A stretch of 35,344 nucleotides of DNA, taken from the NCBI GenBank assembly GCA_035995165.1, contig DASYKU010000114.1:1-35344 (forward strand), in the 5' to 3' direction. Positions 1 to 8,024 of this stretch are shown here, in pieces. The stretch is from Mycobacteriales bacterium (GTDB lineage: Bacteria > Actinomycetota > Actinomycetes > Mycobacteriales > CADCTP01). Both the position numbers and the translations under genes were made by a program. The first letter of the stretch is position 1. The number at the start of each line of letters is the position of its first letter. Under the pieces are notes generated by a model, which had not been told where the DNA came from, did not search any database, and saw only the letters and a program-made list of their open reading frames with translations.

Positions 1-314
1 CCAGGTCCTGCTCCGGCTTCCCACCGCCGATGCGGGCGAGCAACCGCCGGACCATCTCGCGGCCGATCGCGTCGACCGGCTGGTGCACGGTCGTCAGCGG
101 CGGGTCCGTGTGCGGCGCGAACGGCGAGTCGTCGAAGCCGACCACGGCCACGTCGTCCGGCACCCGGCGAAGTACGGCTCGGCGAAGAACCGCTCCTCCG
201 ACTCCGACACGACCAGCGCGACCGTGTCGGTCCGCTGCGTCACCAGCGTCCGGGCGGCCCGGTTGGGCACGAACCCGAGCTCGGCGATCGCCTTCCGGCC
301 GGCCGCGGACCCGG
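1..314 (-). pseudogene. Decayed LacI-family regulator, 3' end beyond the window
   Basis: Read on the minus strand, about 315-166 encodes the hinge and first sugar-binding strand of a LacI/GalR regulator ([14 protein letters not shown], then [19 protein letters not shown]). At about 163-166 the text jumps, with a one-base frame change, to the end of the same family ([18 protein letters not shown], then [12 protein letters not shown]), which stays open to base 1. An intact LacI protein has roughly 150-170 residues between these two motifs, so the middle of the effector-binding domain is missing. The N-terminal helix-turn-helix is also absent: the frame runs back only to about 314, where the promoter of the next gene begins. 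It has therefore lost its DNA-binding domain and cannot act as a repressor. The last ~15-25 residues should lie before base 1. An assembly collapse could mimic the internal deletion but not the missing HTH. Confidence 0.8.
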
Positions 315-320
315 TAGGCT
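315..320 (+). promoter_or_regulatory. -10 hexamer TAGGCT, leaderless-type, for the Lrp-domain gene
   Basis: TAGGCT lies 6 nt before the GTG at 327 and no purine-rich ribosome site intervenes. A transcript from this -10 would begin at or next to the start codon. No convincing -35 is visible. Confidence 0.5.
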
Positions 321-326
321 GCCGAA

Positions 327-605
327 GTGATCACCGCGATCGTCATGGTCACCGCCGCCACCGACGCGATCCCCGAGGTCGCGGAGGCCATCGCGGCCCT
401 GGACGGCGTCAGCGAGGTGTACTCGGTGGCCGGCGACGTCGATCTCGTCGCGATCGTGCGGGTGCGCGAGTTCGACCAGGTCGCCGACGTGATCGCCGGG
501 CAGTTGGACAAGGTGCCGGGCGTGCTGGACACCTCGACCCACATCGCCTTCCGGGCGTACTCGCGCCACGACCTCGAGGCTGCTTTCTCCATCGGCTTCG
601 AATGA
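327..605 (+). CDS. Stand-alone Lrp/AsnC ligand-binding (RAM) domain protein
   Basis: This 92-residue protein is a single RAM/AsnC effector-binding domain with no helix-turn-helix. The beta-alpha-beta pattern is visible: [21 protein letters not shown], then the [20 protein letters not shown] hairpin, then the helix [16 protein letters not shown] and the final strand. The [11 protein letters not shown] stretch is the family's typical oligomer-interface strand. Such single-domain proteins form dimers or octamers and are thought to sense amino acids. The ligand and any partner cannot be read here. The GTG start is chosen because the domain begins immediately after it and a TAGGCT -10 lies 6 nt upstream. 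From memory a similar gene sits near trpD and the cytochrome bcc genes in Streptomyces. Family is secure, role is not. Confidence 0.88.
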   Translation: MITAIVMVTAATDAIPEVAEAIAALDGVSEVYSVAGDVDLVAIVRVREFDQVADVIAGQLDKVPGVLDTSTHIAFRAYSRHDLEAAFSIGFE

Positions 606-624
606 CCCGGTCTGGCCCTACGAG

Positions 625-643
625 TTAGGGCAGGCTAACCTTT
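625..643 (+). promoter_or_regulatory. DtxR/IdeR-type iron box
   Basis: TTAGGGCAGGCTAACCTTT matches the 19-bp DtxR/IdeR/DmdR consensus TTAGGTTAGGCTAACCTAA at 15 of 19 positions. It ends 4 nt before the ATG at 648 and contains the presumed -10 (TAACCT, 636-641), so a bound Fe(II)-repressor would block RNA polymerase. Iron repression of the downstream gene is inferred from the site alone. Confidence 0.7.
636..641 (+). promoter_or_regulatory. -10 hexamer TAACCT inside the iron box
   Basis: TAACCT is 6 nt upstream of the ATG at 648, and the intervening bases (TTCCTC) hold no ribosome-binding site, so the mRNA is probably leaderless. Confidence 0.45.
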
Positions 644-647
644 CCTC

Positions 648-1577
648 ATGACAGCCGTGGCGTCCCGAGAGGCTCCGACTGCCACGCCCGCGCCCGGCTG
701 CGCCACCGTCGCGCGCACGCTCGGCGAGACCCCGGAAGGCACCGCGACCCCGATGCGGTCCTGGGTGCTGATCGAGCATCCTGAGGCGTGGGCCCGCGAC
801 GTCGCCGACCGGGTCCTGGCCGAAGCGTTGCCCGGTCGGCGACTGCGCGAGCTGGGGGAGCTGCGCCGGCGGCACGGGTTGCGACCGCTGCTGGTCCGCC
901 GGCCCGGCTACCGGTCCGGGGCGCCGAGCCGCCGGACCGTGCTCGTCGGCAGTGCCCACCCGGGCCGCCGCTGGCTGGAGCGCCTCGAGATCTCCGACCT
1001 GCGCGAGCTGGCCGACGTCGACCTGGCCGCGGTCGCGGCCGGACAGGGCGGGGTCGGCACGCCGATCACCGAGGCCGTGTTCGGCGTCTGCACCCACGGC
1101 ACCAAGGACATGTGCTGCGCCACCCTCGGCCGGCCGGTGGCCAAGGCGCTGGCCGAGGCCGCGCCGGGCCGGGTCTGGGAGACCACCCACCTCGGCGGCG
1201 ACCGGTTCGCCGGCAACGTGCTCGTGCTGCCCGGCGGCTTCCTGTACGGGCACGTCACCTCGGTCAGCGCGCCCCGGTTGGCGGCCGCGGCCGACGACGG
1301 CCGGGTGCTGCCGGAACTGCTGCGCGGGCGGACCTCGGTCGGGATGCGGGCCCAGGTCGCGGAGATCGCGGTCCGCCGGGTGACCGGGCTGCACGGGCTG
1401 GATGACGTCGAGCCCGTCGGCGAGGACGAGACCGGGATGGTCGTCGTCCGGGCCGGCGGGGCGCGGATGGGCGTCCGGCTCGGGCGGCACCCGCTCGGCG
1501 TCTGCGGCACCAGCCGGTGCGCCGGGCCGACCAACCCGTGCGGCTACTCGGTGGACGAGCTCGTCGAGCTCTCCTAG
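648..1577 (+). CDS. Sucrase/ferredoxin-like protein (thioredoxin-fold 2Fe-2S family)
   Basis: The 309-residue protein fits the sucrase/ferredoxin-like family (Pfam Suc_Fer-like), whose C-terminal half has a thioredoxin-like [2Fe-2S] ferredoxin fold. The signature VCTHGTKDMCCATLGRPVA has candidate cluster ligands C148, C156 and C157. Further cysteines sit at C18 and in the C-terminal GVCGTSRCAGPTNPCGY. HLGGDRFAGNVLVLPGG is another family block. It is soluble, with no signal peptide or membrane segment. An iron box overlaps its promoter, so it is probably made when iron is scarce. That would suit an electron donor for iron release or siderophore reduction, but no siderophore gene is adjacent and this role is inference. 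The sucrase label is historical. It is followed by a strong hairpin and faces trpD. Confidence 0.85.
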   Translation: MTAVASREAPTATPAPGCATVARTLGETPEGTATPMRSWVLIEHPEAWARDVADRVLAEALPGRRLRELGELRRRHGLRPLLVRRPGYRSGAPSRRTVLVGSAHPGRRWLERLEISDLRELADVDLAAVAAGQGGVGTPITEAVFGVCTHGTKDMCCATLGRPVAKALAEAAPGRVWETTHLGGDRFAGNVLVLPGGFLYGHVTSVSAPRLAAAADDGRVLPELLRGRTSVGMRAQVAEIAVRRVTGLHGLDDVEPVGEDETGMVVVRAGGARMGVRLGRHPLGVCGTSRCAGPTNPCGYSVDELVELS

Positions 1578-1579
1578 TT

Positions 1580-1632
1580 CTCCCGCTCCGGCCGTCGCGG
1601 CGGCCGACCGTCCGGGACGGCCGGAGCGGGAG
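1580..1632. terminator. Bidirectional hairpin terminator between convergent genes
   Basis: A perfect 17-bp inverted repeat, CTCCCGCTCCGGCCGTC (1580-1596) and its complement (1616-1632), encloses a 19-nt G/C-rich loop. It starts 3 nt after the ferredoxin-like stop and ends 17 nt beyond the trpD stop, so it can serve both strands. There is no U-tract. Confidence 0.8.
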
Positions 1633-1648
1633 CCCGACCCGGCACGGC

Positions 1649-2701
1649 TCAGCCCTTCGCTTCGGCCGCGTCCTGGCTGACCGAGACCCAGCGGTCGAGC
1701 ACGTCGGCCGCCGCCCCGCTGTCGATCGCCGCCGCCGCCCGCTGCATCCCGCCCGCGATCGCCGCCAGCAGCGACGAGCCCAGCCCGTCGTACACGGCCA
1801 GCGCGGCCCCGGCGTTGAGCAGGACCGCGTCCCGCACCGGCCCGCGCTCCCCCGCCAGCAGGTTCCGCGCCACCTTGGCGTTGTACGCGGCGTCCCCGCC
1901 CCGCAGCGCGTCCCGGTCGACCGGGGCCACGCCCAGCTCGGCCGGGTCGAGCCGCTGCTCGGTCACCGTGCCGTGGTGCACGACCCAGACCCGCGAGGTC
2001 GTCGTCGTGGTCAGCTCGTCCAGCCCGTCGTCGCCGCGGAAGACCAGCGCGCTGTCGCCCCGCCCGGCCAGCACCTCGGCCATGATCGGCGCCATCCGCG
2101 CGTCCGAACAGCCGACCGCGAGCGAGCTCGGCCGGGCCGGGTTCGTCAGCGGGCCGAGGAAGTTGAAGACCGTGGGGACGCCGATCTCCCGCCGGGTCAC
2201 GCCCGCGTGCCGCATGCCGGGGTGGAACACCGGCGCGAAGCAGAACCCGATGCCGGCCTCGTCGACGCAGCGGGCCACGCCCGCGGCCGGCAGCGCGATC
2301 GCCACTCCGAGCACCTCGAGCACGTCCGCGGCGCCGGCCGAGGAGGTCGCGGCCCGGTTGCCGTGCTTGGCCACCCGGGCCCCGGCCCCGGCCGCGACCA
2401 GCGCGGACATGGTCGAGAGGTTGACCGTGTTGGCCCGGTCGCCGCCGGTACCGACGACGTCCAGCAGCGGCCCGGAGACCTGCACCCGGGCGGCGGCCGT
2501 GAGCATGGCCTCGACCAGCCCGGCGTGCTCGGCCGCGGTCTCGCCCTTGGCCCGCAGCAGCACCACGAACGCGGCCAGCTGGGACGGGGTGGCCTCGCCG
2601 GCCATGATCTCGCCCATCGCCCAGGCCGTGTCGGCGGCCTCCAGCGACTCCCCGGCCACCAGGGTCGAGAGCACCGCGGGCCAGCTCCGCGGGCCCGTCA
2701 C
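1649..2701 (-). CDS. trpD: Anthranilate phosphoribosyltransferase
   Basis: TrpD transfers phosphoribose from PRPP to anthranilate, the second step of tryptophan biosynthesis in the cytosol. The 350-residue product has the full family signature: the PRPP-binding [35 protein letters not shown], the glycine-rich [17 protein letters not shown], and [14 protein letters not shown]. The N-terminal helical domain (about 1-70) includes [18 protein letters not shown]. Length is normal. The start is the GTG 10 nt after the stop of the receiver-like gene, so the two are probably co-transcribed. No other trp gene is nearby. In actinomycetes trpD is often found, as here, beside the cytochrome bcc cluster rather than in a trp operon. 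Confidence 0.97.
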   Translation of the reverse strand: MTGPRSWPAVLSTLVAGESLEAADTAWAMGEIMAGEATPSQLAAFVVLLRAKGETAAEHAGLVEAMLTAAARVQVSGPLLDVVGTGGDRANTVNLSTMSALVAAGAGARVAKHGNRAATSSAGAADVLEVLGVAIALPAAGVARCVDEAGIGFCFAPVFHPGMRHAGVTRREIGVPTVFNFLGPLTNPARPSSLAVGCSDARMAPIMAEVLAGRGDSALVFRGDDGLDELTTTTTSRVWVVHHGTVTEQRLDPAELGVAPVDRDALRGGDAAYNAKVARNLLAGERGPVRDAVLLNAGAALAVYDGLGSSLLAAIAGGMQRAAAAIDSGAAADVLDRWVSVSQDAAEAKG

Positions 2702-2711
2702 CGCGCTGCCC

Positions 2712-3131
2712 CTACCGGATGACCGGCACGCCGCGGGCGCGGTCGCGCAGCAGCCGCGCGACCGTCTCGGCGGCGGTGACCGGGTCGAGCGGGCGGTCGA
2801 TGGTGGCGTCGGCCAGCGACCAGGTGGCCAGCCACCGGTCGTCGCGCCGGCCGAGCAGCACGCACAGCGCCGGGCAGTCCTCGATCTCGTACTTCAGCTG
2901 CCGGCTGATGCCCATCCCGCCGGTCGGCTGCGCCTCCCCGTCGAGGATCGCCACGTCGACGCCGCCGGCGTCGATGCGGGCGACGACCTCGGCGCCGGTC
3001 GCGCATTCGATCCAGTCGATGCGGCCGAGATCGGCGGCGGGGCGACGGCCGACCGCCGAGCGGACCTGCTCGCGTACCAGCGGATCATGACTGAAGACGA
3101 TCACGGTGGACGGCGCACCCGCTGCGGTCAT
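2712..3131 (-). CDS. Atypical stand-alone response-regulator receiver-like protein
   Basis: The 139-residue protein has the alternating beta/alpha layout of a CheY-like receiver and no output domain. Strand 1 is [19 protein letters not shown], with only one acidic residue (D16) where receivers usually have two. Strand 3 is [10 protein letters not shown], with the phosphoacceptor position kept as D64. The conserved lysine of the usual KP motif is replaced by arginine ([10 protein letters not shown]113). These changes suggest altered or absent phosphorylation, a pseudo-receiver used for protein binding. No histidine kinase is in the window. It lies between a Cys-rich small gene and trpD, all on the minus strand and divergent from ctaE. 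From memory, similar proteins occur at this place in other actinomycetes, which would suggest a link with respiration or trpD regulation, but this is unproven. Confidence 0.75.
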   Translation of the reverse strand: MTAAGAPSTVIVFSHDPLVREQVRSAVGRRPAADLGRIDWIECATGAEVVARIDAGGVDVAILDGEAQPTGGMGISRQLKYEIEDCPALCVLLGRRDDRWLATWSLADATIDRPLDPVTAAETVARLLRDRARGVPVIR

Positions 3132-3137
3132 GGCCGC

Positions 3138-3143
3138 AGTCTA
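3138..3143 (-). promoter_or_regulatory. -10 hexamer TAGACT, leaderless-type, for the receiver-like gene
   Basis: On the minus strand TAGACT is followed by 6 nt (GCGGCC) and then the ATG at 3131, with no ribosome-binding site between. It would give the receiver gene its own start, in addition to read-through from the Cys-rich gene. Confidence 0.4.
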
Positions 3144-3150
3144 GAAGCAG

Positions 3151-3327
3151 TCAGCGACGCTGCCAGGCGTCGGGGCGGTGCGACGCGCTCGTCGAGTGGA
3201 CGAAGCAGTTGGGACCCGGGTTGTAAGCCGAAAGCCGCTCACCGCAGACCGCGCACTCACGCCGGGTCGTGGAGACCTTGCGCACCGCGCGTTGCGAGCT
3301 GCTGCCGGGACGGGATCCAGAGACCAC
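3151..3327 (-). CDS. Small Cys-rich, zinc-ribbon-like protein (58 aa)
   Basis: GTG at 3327 opens a 58-codon frame ending at TGA 3151, preceded by a near-ideal ribosome site (AGGAGGCGGAGGAG ending 3 nt before the GTG). The basic N-terminus (SSSQRAVRKVSTTRR) leads to ECAVCGERLSAYNPGPN and then CFVHS. A CxxC pair followed 15 residues later by a third cysteine and a nearby histidine could bind zinc. The rest is polar and there is no signal peptide. I do not recognise a named family. It is the first gene of the minus-strand group with the receiver-like gene (19 nt gap) and trpD, and diverges from ctaE. It is likely real because of its ribosome site and compositional bias; its function is unknown. 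Confidence 0.65.
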   Translation of the reverse strand: MVSGSRPGSSSQRAVRKVSTTRRECAVCGERLSAYNPGPNCFVHSTSASHRPDAWQRR

Positions 3328-3763
3328 GTCTCCTCCGCCTCCTAGACGGTGCCGTTCGGGCCAGGGGGTGGCGCCGAATCGGACCCGCGAACTGTAAGTC
3401 GGTCACGCCACGTGGTCAACGATGCGGCGGGGCCGCCGCCCGGCGCACCGGGCGACACGCCGTACGCGAGGGTGGATATCACCCGTACGGCCCAACGACC
3501 CGCAGGTCATTACCACCGACCGGAGCGGGTCACGCCTGGGGCAGGCGTGACGCGGTCGCGAAACGGCCCGCTTGGTCGCGGAACGTCACCACGAACGATC
3601 GTCACCCTCCGTGCTCACGGGTGGAGGCGTCGAACCGTGCCGGGAGGGTCGCCGTACCGGTTGGTAAAGGGCCGCCCGCGAACCCTGAGAACCCCTCGGA
3701 CCTGCGCGAACACGCACTCGACCCCGACGGGTGGGATGACAGGGCCCGTGGAATGATGCTGCC
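3328..3763. other. Divergent regulatory region upstream of ctaE
   Basis: These 436 bases lie between the divergent Cys-rich gene and ctaE. Frames here are arginine- and proline-rich and resemble no family, so I see no gene. The region contains the palindrome CCACGTGG (3408-3415) and a 23-bp hyphenated palindrome (3529-3551). The ctaE start has no good ribosome site. An AATGAT hexamer lies 6 nt before the GTG and may be a leaderless -10. Confidence 0.6.
3529..3551. promoter_or_regulatory. 23-bp palindrome, candidate operator upstream of ctaE
   Basis: GTCACGCCT-GGGGC-AGGCGTGAC is a perfect 9-bp inverted repeat with a 5-bp spacer, about 212 bp before the ctaE start and about 200 bp before the Cys-rich gene. 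The size suits a dimeric regulator. The protein is unknown. It does not match the Rex consensus. Confidence 0.45.
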
Positions 3764-4360
3764 GTGACGACGGCGACGTACGAGGGCAGCACGGCCCACT
3801 CGCTCACCCGGCCCAACATGGTGAGCGTCGGGACCATCATCTGGCTGTCCAGCGAGCTGATGTTCTTCGCCGGCCTGTTCGCCATGTACTTCACGGTGCG
3901 CGCGGCGCACCCGGGCAACTGGCCGATGGAACCGACCGAGCTCAACGTGCCGTACGCGTTGGTGGTCACGATCTTCCTGGTCTCCTCCTCGGTGACCTGC
4001 CAGATCGGGGTGTTCAAGGCCGAGGCCGGCGACGTCTACGGGCTGCGCCGCTGGTTCCTGTTCACCTTCGTGCTCGGCCTGGTCTTCGTGCTCGGCCAGG
4101 CCAACGAGTACCGCAGCCTCGTGGGCGAGGGCACCACGCTCTCGGCGACCGGCTACGGCTCGGTCTTCTACATCACCACCGGTTTCCACGGCCTGCACGT
4201 GATCGGCGGCCTGATCGCCTTCATCTTCGTGCTGGTCAGATCGACGATGGGCCGCTTCACCCCGGCCCAGGCCACGGCAGCCATCGTGGTGTCGTACTAC
4301 TGGCACTTCGTCGACGTGGTCTGGATCGGGCTGTTCGCCACGATCTACCTGATCCAGTGA
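3764..4360 (+). CDS. ctaE: Cytochrome c oxidase subunit III (aa3 type)
   Basis: CtaE is the integral subunit III of the aa3 terminal oxidase, part of the bcc-aa3 supercomplex in the cytoplasmic membrane. The 198-residue protein shows five membrane helices near residues 25-46, 64-86, 100-119, 131-157 and 169-197. Family marks are [14 protein letters not shown] in helix 1 (with the conserved glutamate), [15 protein letters not shown] in helix 4 and [14 protein letters not shown] in helix 5. Actinobacterial subunit III is of this short five-helix form. Start: the GTG at 3764 precedes the short hydrophilic N-terminus. The stop overlaps a GTG of the qcrC frame, and the gene opens the ctaE-qcrC-qcrA-qcrB operon. 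Confidence 0.97.
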   Translation: MTTATYEGSTAHSLTRPNMVSVGTIIWLSSELMFFAGLFAMYFTVRAAHPGNWPMEPTELNVPYALVVTIFLVSSSVTCQIGVFKAEAGDVYGLRRWFLFTFVLGLVFVLGQANEYRSLVGEGTTLSATGYGSVFYITTGFHGLHVIGGLIAFIFVLVRSTMGRFTPAQATAAIVVSYYWHFVDVVWIGLFATIYLIQ

Positions 4361-4413
4361 GCGCTGTGCCGCCCGCCGACGACAGCGCGCCGACACCGAA
4401 GGTGGAGAACCCG

Positions 4414-5250
4414 ATGACGGACCGCCCCTCGACGAAGAAGGGCCGCAGGCCGCGCTCGCGGATGCGCCGCCGGGTCACCGGCGCGCTCGCGCTGGCGCTG
4501 GCCCTCGGCTCCGTCGGCGTGGCGTACGCGACCGTTGCCGCGGCCGCGACTCCGCATTCCCAGAGCGCCGCCGCGGCCGCCGGGGCGCCCGCCGACGACC
4601 CGGTCGAGATCCGCAAGGGCAAGCAGCTCTTCGAGGTCACCTGCATCACCTGCCACGGCCAGAACCTGCAGGGCGTGCTGAACAAGGGCCCGTCGCTGAT
4701 CGGCACCGGGTCGGCCGCGGTCTACTTCCAGGTCTCGACCGGGCGGATGCCGGTGGCCGCCCAGAGCGCGCAGATCCAGGAGAAGAAGCCGGCCTTCAAC
4801 GAGGCCGAGACGCTGCAGATCGCGGCGTACGTGCAGTCGATCGGCGGCGGTCCCGAGGTCCCGACCGGCGACCTGCGCGGCACCGACGCGAACCTGGCCG
4901 AGGGCGGCGAGCTGTTCCGGCTCAACTGCGCCTCCTGCCACAACTTCGCCGGCCGGGGCGGCGCGCTCTCCGCGGGGAAGTACGCGCCGTCGCTGACCAA
5001 CGCCAGCGACAAGGTGTTCTGGACCGCGATGCTGTCCGGCCCGCAGAACATGCCGGTGTTCAGCGACAACCAGCTGACCACCGATCAGAAGCAGGCGATC
5101 ACCAACTACGTGCAGACGCTGAAGACCGAGGGCGACCCGGGCGGCAGCGGGATCGGGCGCCTCGGACCGGTGCCCGAGGGCCTGGTGATCTGGATCTTGG
5201 GCATCGGCGCCATCATGCTGATGATCCTGTGGATCGGAGCGAAATCGTGA
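4414..5250 (+). CDS. qcrC: Diheme cytochrome cc subunit of the bcc complex
   Basis: QcrC carries electrons from the bc1-type complex directly to the aa3 oxidase, replacing soluble cytochrome c in actinobacteria. From the ATG at 4414 the protein has 278 residues: a basic start, a membrane anchor (about 20-45), heme-binding CITCH at 77-81 and CASCH at 172-176, and a C-terminal helix (about 252-275) ending WIGAKS. GPSLIGTGSAAVYFQVSTGR and the ALSAGKYAPSL and GPQNMPVF motifs are typical of mycobacterial and Streptomyces QcrC. An in-frame GTG at 4357 overlaps the ctaE stop and would add 19 residues. I prefer 4414 because GGTGGAG sits just upstream and the extra residues are unlike the family. Confidence 0.95.
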   Translation: MTDRPSTKKGRRPRSRMRRRVTGALALALALGSVGVAYATVAAAATPHSQSAAAAAGAPADDPVEIRKGKQLFEVTCITCHGQNLQGVLNKGPSLIGTGSAAVYFQVSTGRMPVAAQSAQIQEKKPAFNEAETLQIAAYVQSIGGGPEVPTGDLRGTDANLAEGGELFRLNCASCHNFAGRGGALSAGKYAPSLTNASDKVFWTAMLSGPQNMPVFSDNQLTTDQKQAITNYVQTLKTEGDPGGSGIGRLGPVPEGLVIWILGIGAIMLMILWIGAKS

Positions 5251-6302
5251 GTGGTCCCCAGCACCCCGCCGACGGCACGCCGGGCGAGGTCGACCTCGAC
5301 GAGTTCCGCGGGTCCGACGTGGAGCGTCAGACCGAGATCGCCACCGAGCTCGACGGCGTCACGATCCTGCACCGGCGCGAGCGGTTCCCGGTCCCCGGGA
5401 CCAAGGCCGAGCGCCGGGCCGAGCGGGCCGTCGCGGCCTGCTTCGTGATGGCCTTCCTCGGCGCCCTCGCGTTCACCGTGTTCTACATCGTGCTGCCCTG
5501 GCAGTACGACATCAGCAACAAGGACTACGTCTGGTTCACCCCGGTCATGGGCGTGACGATGGCGATCTCGCTGTTCGGCTTCGGCGTCGGCGCGGTCCTC
5601 TGGGCCAAACTCCTCATCACCGAGGAGGAGACGGTCCAGGAACGGCACAGCGGCCGGTCCACCGCGGCCAACCGGGAGACCACCACCGCGATCCTGGCCG
5701 ACGGCATCGGCATGACCGGCATCGCCCGCCGCTCGCTGCTGCAGCGGGCTCTCGGGCTCTCGGGCCTGGCGCTGGGCGCGCTCGCGATCGTGCCGCTCGG
5801 TGGCCTGATCAAGAAGCCCAAGGGCGAGCTGTTCCGCACCGGCTGGTCGCAGGGCGTGCGGCTGATGACCGCCGACCGGCGGCTGATCCGGCCCGGCGAC
5901 CTCGAGGCCGGCAGCATCGCGACCGTGTTCCCCGCCACTCCGGACGGCCTGACCACGCAGGTCGTGGCCGACTCCGTGGTGCTGCTGGTCCGGCTGCGCC
6001 CCGGTCAGACCGTACGGGCGCGGGCCGGTCAGGCGGACTTCGGCTGGGAGGACTACCTGGCCTACTCGAAGATCTGCACGCACGCCGGCTGCCCGGCCTC
6101 GCTCTACGAGCAGCAGACCGGCCGGCTGCTCTGCCCGTGCCACCAGTCGCAGTTCGACCTGCTGCAGGACGCCAAGCCGGTGTTCGGCCCGGCCGCCCGT
6201 CCGTTGCCAAAACTCGCGATCACCGTGGATGACGAGGGATACTTCGTCGCGAAGAAGGACTTCGACGAGCCCATCGGACCCAGTTTCTGGGAGCGGCCAT
6301 GA
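5247..6302 (+). CDS. qcrA: Rieske iron-sulfur subunit of the bcc complex
   Basis: QcrA passes electrons from menaquinol through a [2Fe-2S] Rieske centre to the cytochrome cc subunit. The 351-residue protein has an acidic N-terminus, three membrane helices (about 61-83, 98-122 and 165-187), which is the actinobacterial form, and a C-terminal Rieske domain. Cluster ligands are C277 and H279 (CTHAGC) and C296 and H299 (CPCHQSQF), with C282 as the usual disulfide partner. The GTG at 5247 overlaps the qcrC stop (GTGA) and follows a ribosome site (CGGAGC). A GTG at 5229 in the same frame is less likely. The stop overlaps the qcrB start. Confidence 0.96.
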   Translation: MSGPQHPADGTPGEVDLDEFRGSDVERQTEIATELDGVTILHRRERFPVPGTKAERRAERAVAACFVMAFLGALAFTVFYIVLPWQYDISNKDYVWFTPVMGVTMAISLFGFGVGAVLWAKLLITEEETVQERHSGRSTAANRETTTAILADGIGMTGIARRSLLQRALGLSGLALGALAIVPLGGLIKKPKGELFRTGWSQGVRLMTADRRLIRPGDLEAGSIATVFPATPDGLTTQVVADSVVLLVRLRPGQTVRARAGQADFGWEDYLAYSKICTHAGCPASLYEQQTGRLLCPCHQSQFDLLQDAKPVFGPAARPLPKLAITVDDEGYFVAKKDFDEPIGPSFWERP

Positions 6303-7969
6303 GCCAGACGACCGAACGCTCCACGGGCAAGCCGCCCGCCAGCGCGGTCGGCCGCGCGGCGGACTGGGCCGACGAGCGCTACACCGCGGCCAAGTTCACC
6401 CGGGCGACCCTGAACAAGGTCTTCCCGGACAACTGGTCGTTCATGATGGGCGAGATCGCCCTCTACTCGTTCATCATCCTGCTGCTGTCCGGCACCTACC
6501 TGTCGTTCTTCTTCGACCCGTCGATGGCCGAGGTCCACTACAACGGCAGCTACACGCTGCTGCGCGGCGTGGAGATGTCCCGGGCGTACGACTCGACGCT
6601 GGCCATCTCCTTCGACGTCCGCGGCGGTCTGCTCATGCGGCAGATCCACCACTGGTCGGCGCTGCTGTTCGTGGCCGCGATGACCGTGCACATGCTGCGG
6701 ACGTTCTTCACCGGCGCGTTCCGCAAGCCGCGTGAGCTCAACTGGATCCTCGGCGTGGGCCTGCTCACCCTGGGCATCCTCGAGGGCTTCGCCGGCTACT
6801 CGCTGCCGGACGACCTGCTCTCCGGCACGGGCCTGCGGATCGCCCACGCGATCATGCTGTCGATCCCGGTCGTCGGCACCTGGGTGGCGTACGCGGTGTT
6901 CGGCTCGGAGTTCCCGGGCACCGAGATCATCCCCCGGCTCTACATCGCGCACGTGCTGCTCATCCCGGGCATCATCCTGGCGCTCATCGCGGTCCACGTC
7001 GGGCTGGTCGTGCTGCAGAAGCACACCCAGTTCCCCGGGCCGGGGCGGCGCGAGGACAACGTGGTCGGCGAGCGGATGTACCCGTCCTACGGGGCCAAGG
7101 GCGGCGGGTTCTTCTTCCTCGTCTTCGGCGCGGTCGCGCTGCTGTCCGGGGTGTTCCAGATCAACCCGGTCTGGCTGTACGGGCCGTACAACCCGGCGCA
7201 GGTGAGTGCGGGTACCCAGCCCGACTGGTACATGGGCTTCCTGGACGGCTCGATCCGATTGTTCCCGGCCTGGGAGATCAGGTTCTGGCACTACACGATC
7301 TCGCCGGTCCTCTGGCCGACGGTCGTGCTGCCCGGGATCATGTTCACGCTGCTGGCGATCTATCCATTCCTCGAAGCGAGGATGACCAAGGACAGAGCGC
7401 TGCACCACCTGCTGCAGCGGCCGCGGGACGTGCCGGTGCGCACGTCGCTCGGCGCGATGGCGCTGTCGTTCTACGCCGTGCTGCTGATCTCCGGTGGCAA
7501 CGACATCATCGCCAACAAGTTCGACATCAGCCTGAACGCGATGACCTGGATCGGGCGGATCGCGCTGATCATCCTGCCGCCGATCGCGTACACGTCCTCG
7601 TACCTGCTCTGCCTGGGGTTGCAGCGGCACGACCGCGAGATCCTCGAGCACGGCGTCGAGACCGGCATCATCAAACGGCTGCCGAACGGCGAGTTCATCG
7701 AGGTGCACCAGCCGCTGGGGCCGGTCGACGAGCACGGCCACGGGCAGCTGGAGTACGCCGGGTTCGCGGTGCCGAAGCGGATGAACCGCATCACCAACCC
7801 CGGCCGCAAGGTCAAGGGATTCCTCTGGAAGGTGCCGGATCCGGGCGAGTCGCCGGACACCGGCGTCGCGGCCGGTGGGCATGGGCGGCCTGAGATCGAC
7901 GCCGAGCCGATCGACGCCGAGCCGATCGACCGCCAGTTGGCCGGGCGCCCCAAGGAACCCGAACTCTGA
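6299..7969 (+). CDS. qcrB: Cytochrome b subunit of the bcc complex
   Basis: QcrB binds two b hemes and the menaquinol oxidation and reduction sites. The 556-residue protein has the cytochrome b core: [20 protein letters not shown] and [20 protein letters not shown] with heme-ligand histidines, [16 protein letters not shown], and [20 protein letters not shown] with the second-pair histidines. Helices continue to about residue 435, followed by a hydrophilic tail of about 120 residues. QcrB is the target of anti-tubercular Q203-type inhibitors. The tail ends in a small tandem repeat ([12 protein letters not shown]; 15-bp DNA unit at 7894-7923). ATG 6299 overlaps the qcrA stop, and a strong hairpin follows the gene. 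Confidence 0.97.
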   Translation: MSQTTERSTGKPPASAVGRAADWADERYTAAKFTRATLNKVFPDNWSFMMGEIALYSFIILLLSGTYLSFFFDPSMAEVHYNGSYTLLRGVEMSRAYDSTLAISFDVRGGLLMRQIHHWSALLFVAAMTVHMLRTFFTGAFRKPRELNWILGVGLLTLGILEGFAGYSLPDDLLSGTGLRIAHAIMLSIPVVGTWVAYAVFGSEFPGTEIIPRLYIAHVLLIPGIILALIAVHVGLVVLQKHTQFPGPGRREDNVVGERMYPSYGAKGGGFFFLVFGAVALLSGVFQINPVWLYGPYNPAQVSAGTQPDWYMGFLDGSIRLFPAWEIRFWHYTISPVLWPTVVLPGIMFTLLAIYPFLEARMTKDRALHHLLQRPRDVPVRTSLGAMALSFYAVLLISGGNDIIANKFDISLNAMTWIGRIALIILPPIAYTSSYLLCLGLQRHDREILEHGVETGIIKRLPNGEFIEVHQPLGPVDEHGHGQLEYAGFAVPKRMNRITNPGRKVKGFLWKVPDPGESPDTGVAAGGHGRPEIDAEPIDAEPIDRQLAGRPKEPEL

Positions 7970-7979
7970 GTTCGTCACC

Positions 7980-8016
7980 AGAAGGCCCCGCCGGCGATCA
8001 GCCGGCGGGGCCTTCT
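7980..8016 (+). terminator. Hairpin terminator of the ctaE-qcrCAB operon
   Basis: A perfect 16-bp stem, AGAAGGCCCCGCCGGC and its complement, has loop GATCA and begins 10 nt after the qcrB stop. No U-tract follows. Confidence 0.85.
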
Positions 8017-8024
8017 GCTGCTAC

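Noticed and set aside
3349-3756. 135-codon frame upstream of ctaE
   Set aside because: Arginine/proline-rich, no ribosome site, no family. It is better read as regulatory DNA.
1815-3767. 650-codon plus-strand frame across trpD, the receiver gene and the ctaE upstream region
   Set aside because: It is antisense to trpD and the receiver-like gene with no recognisable domain.
6104-7978. Long minus-strand frame opposite qcrB
   Set aside because: It is His/Asp/Arg-rich, lacks motifs, and mirrors the codon bias of qcrB.
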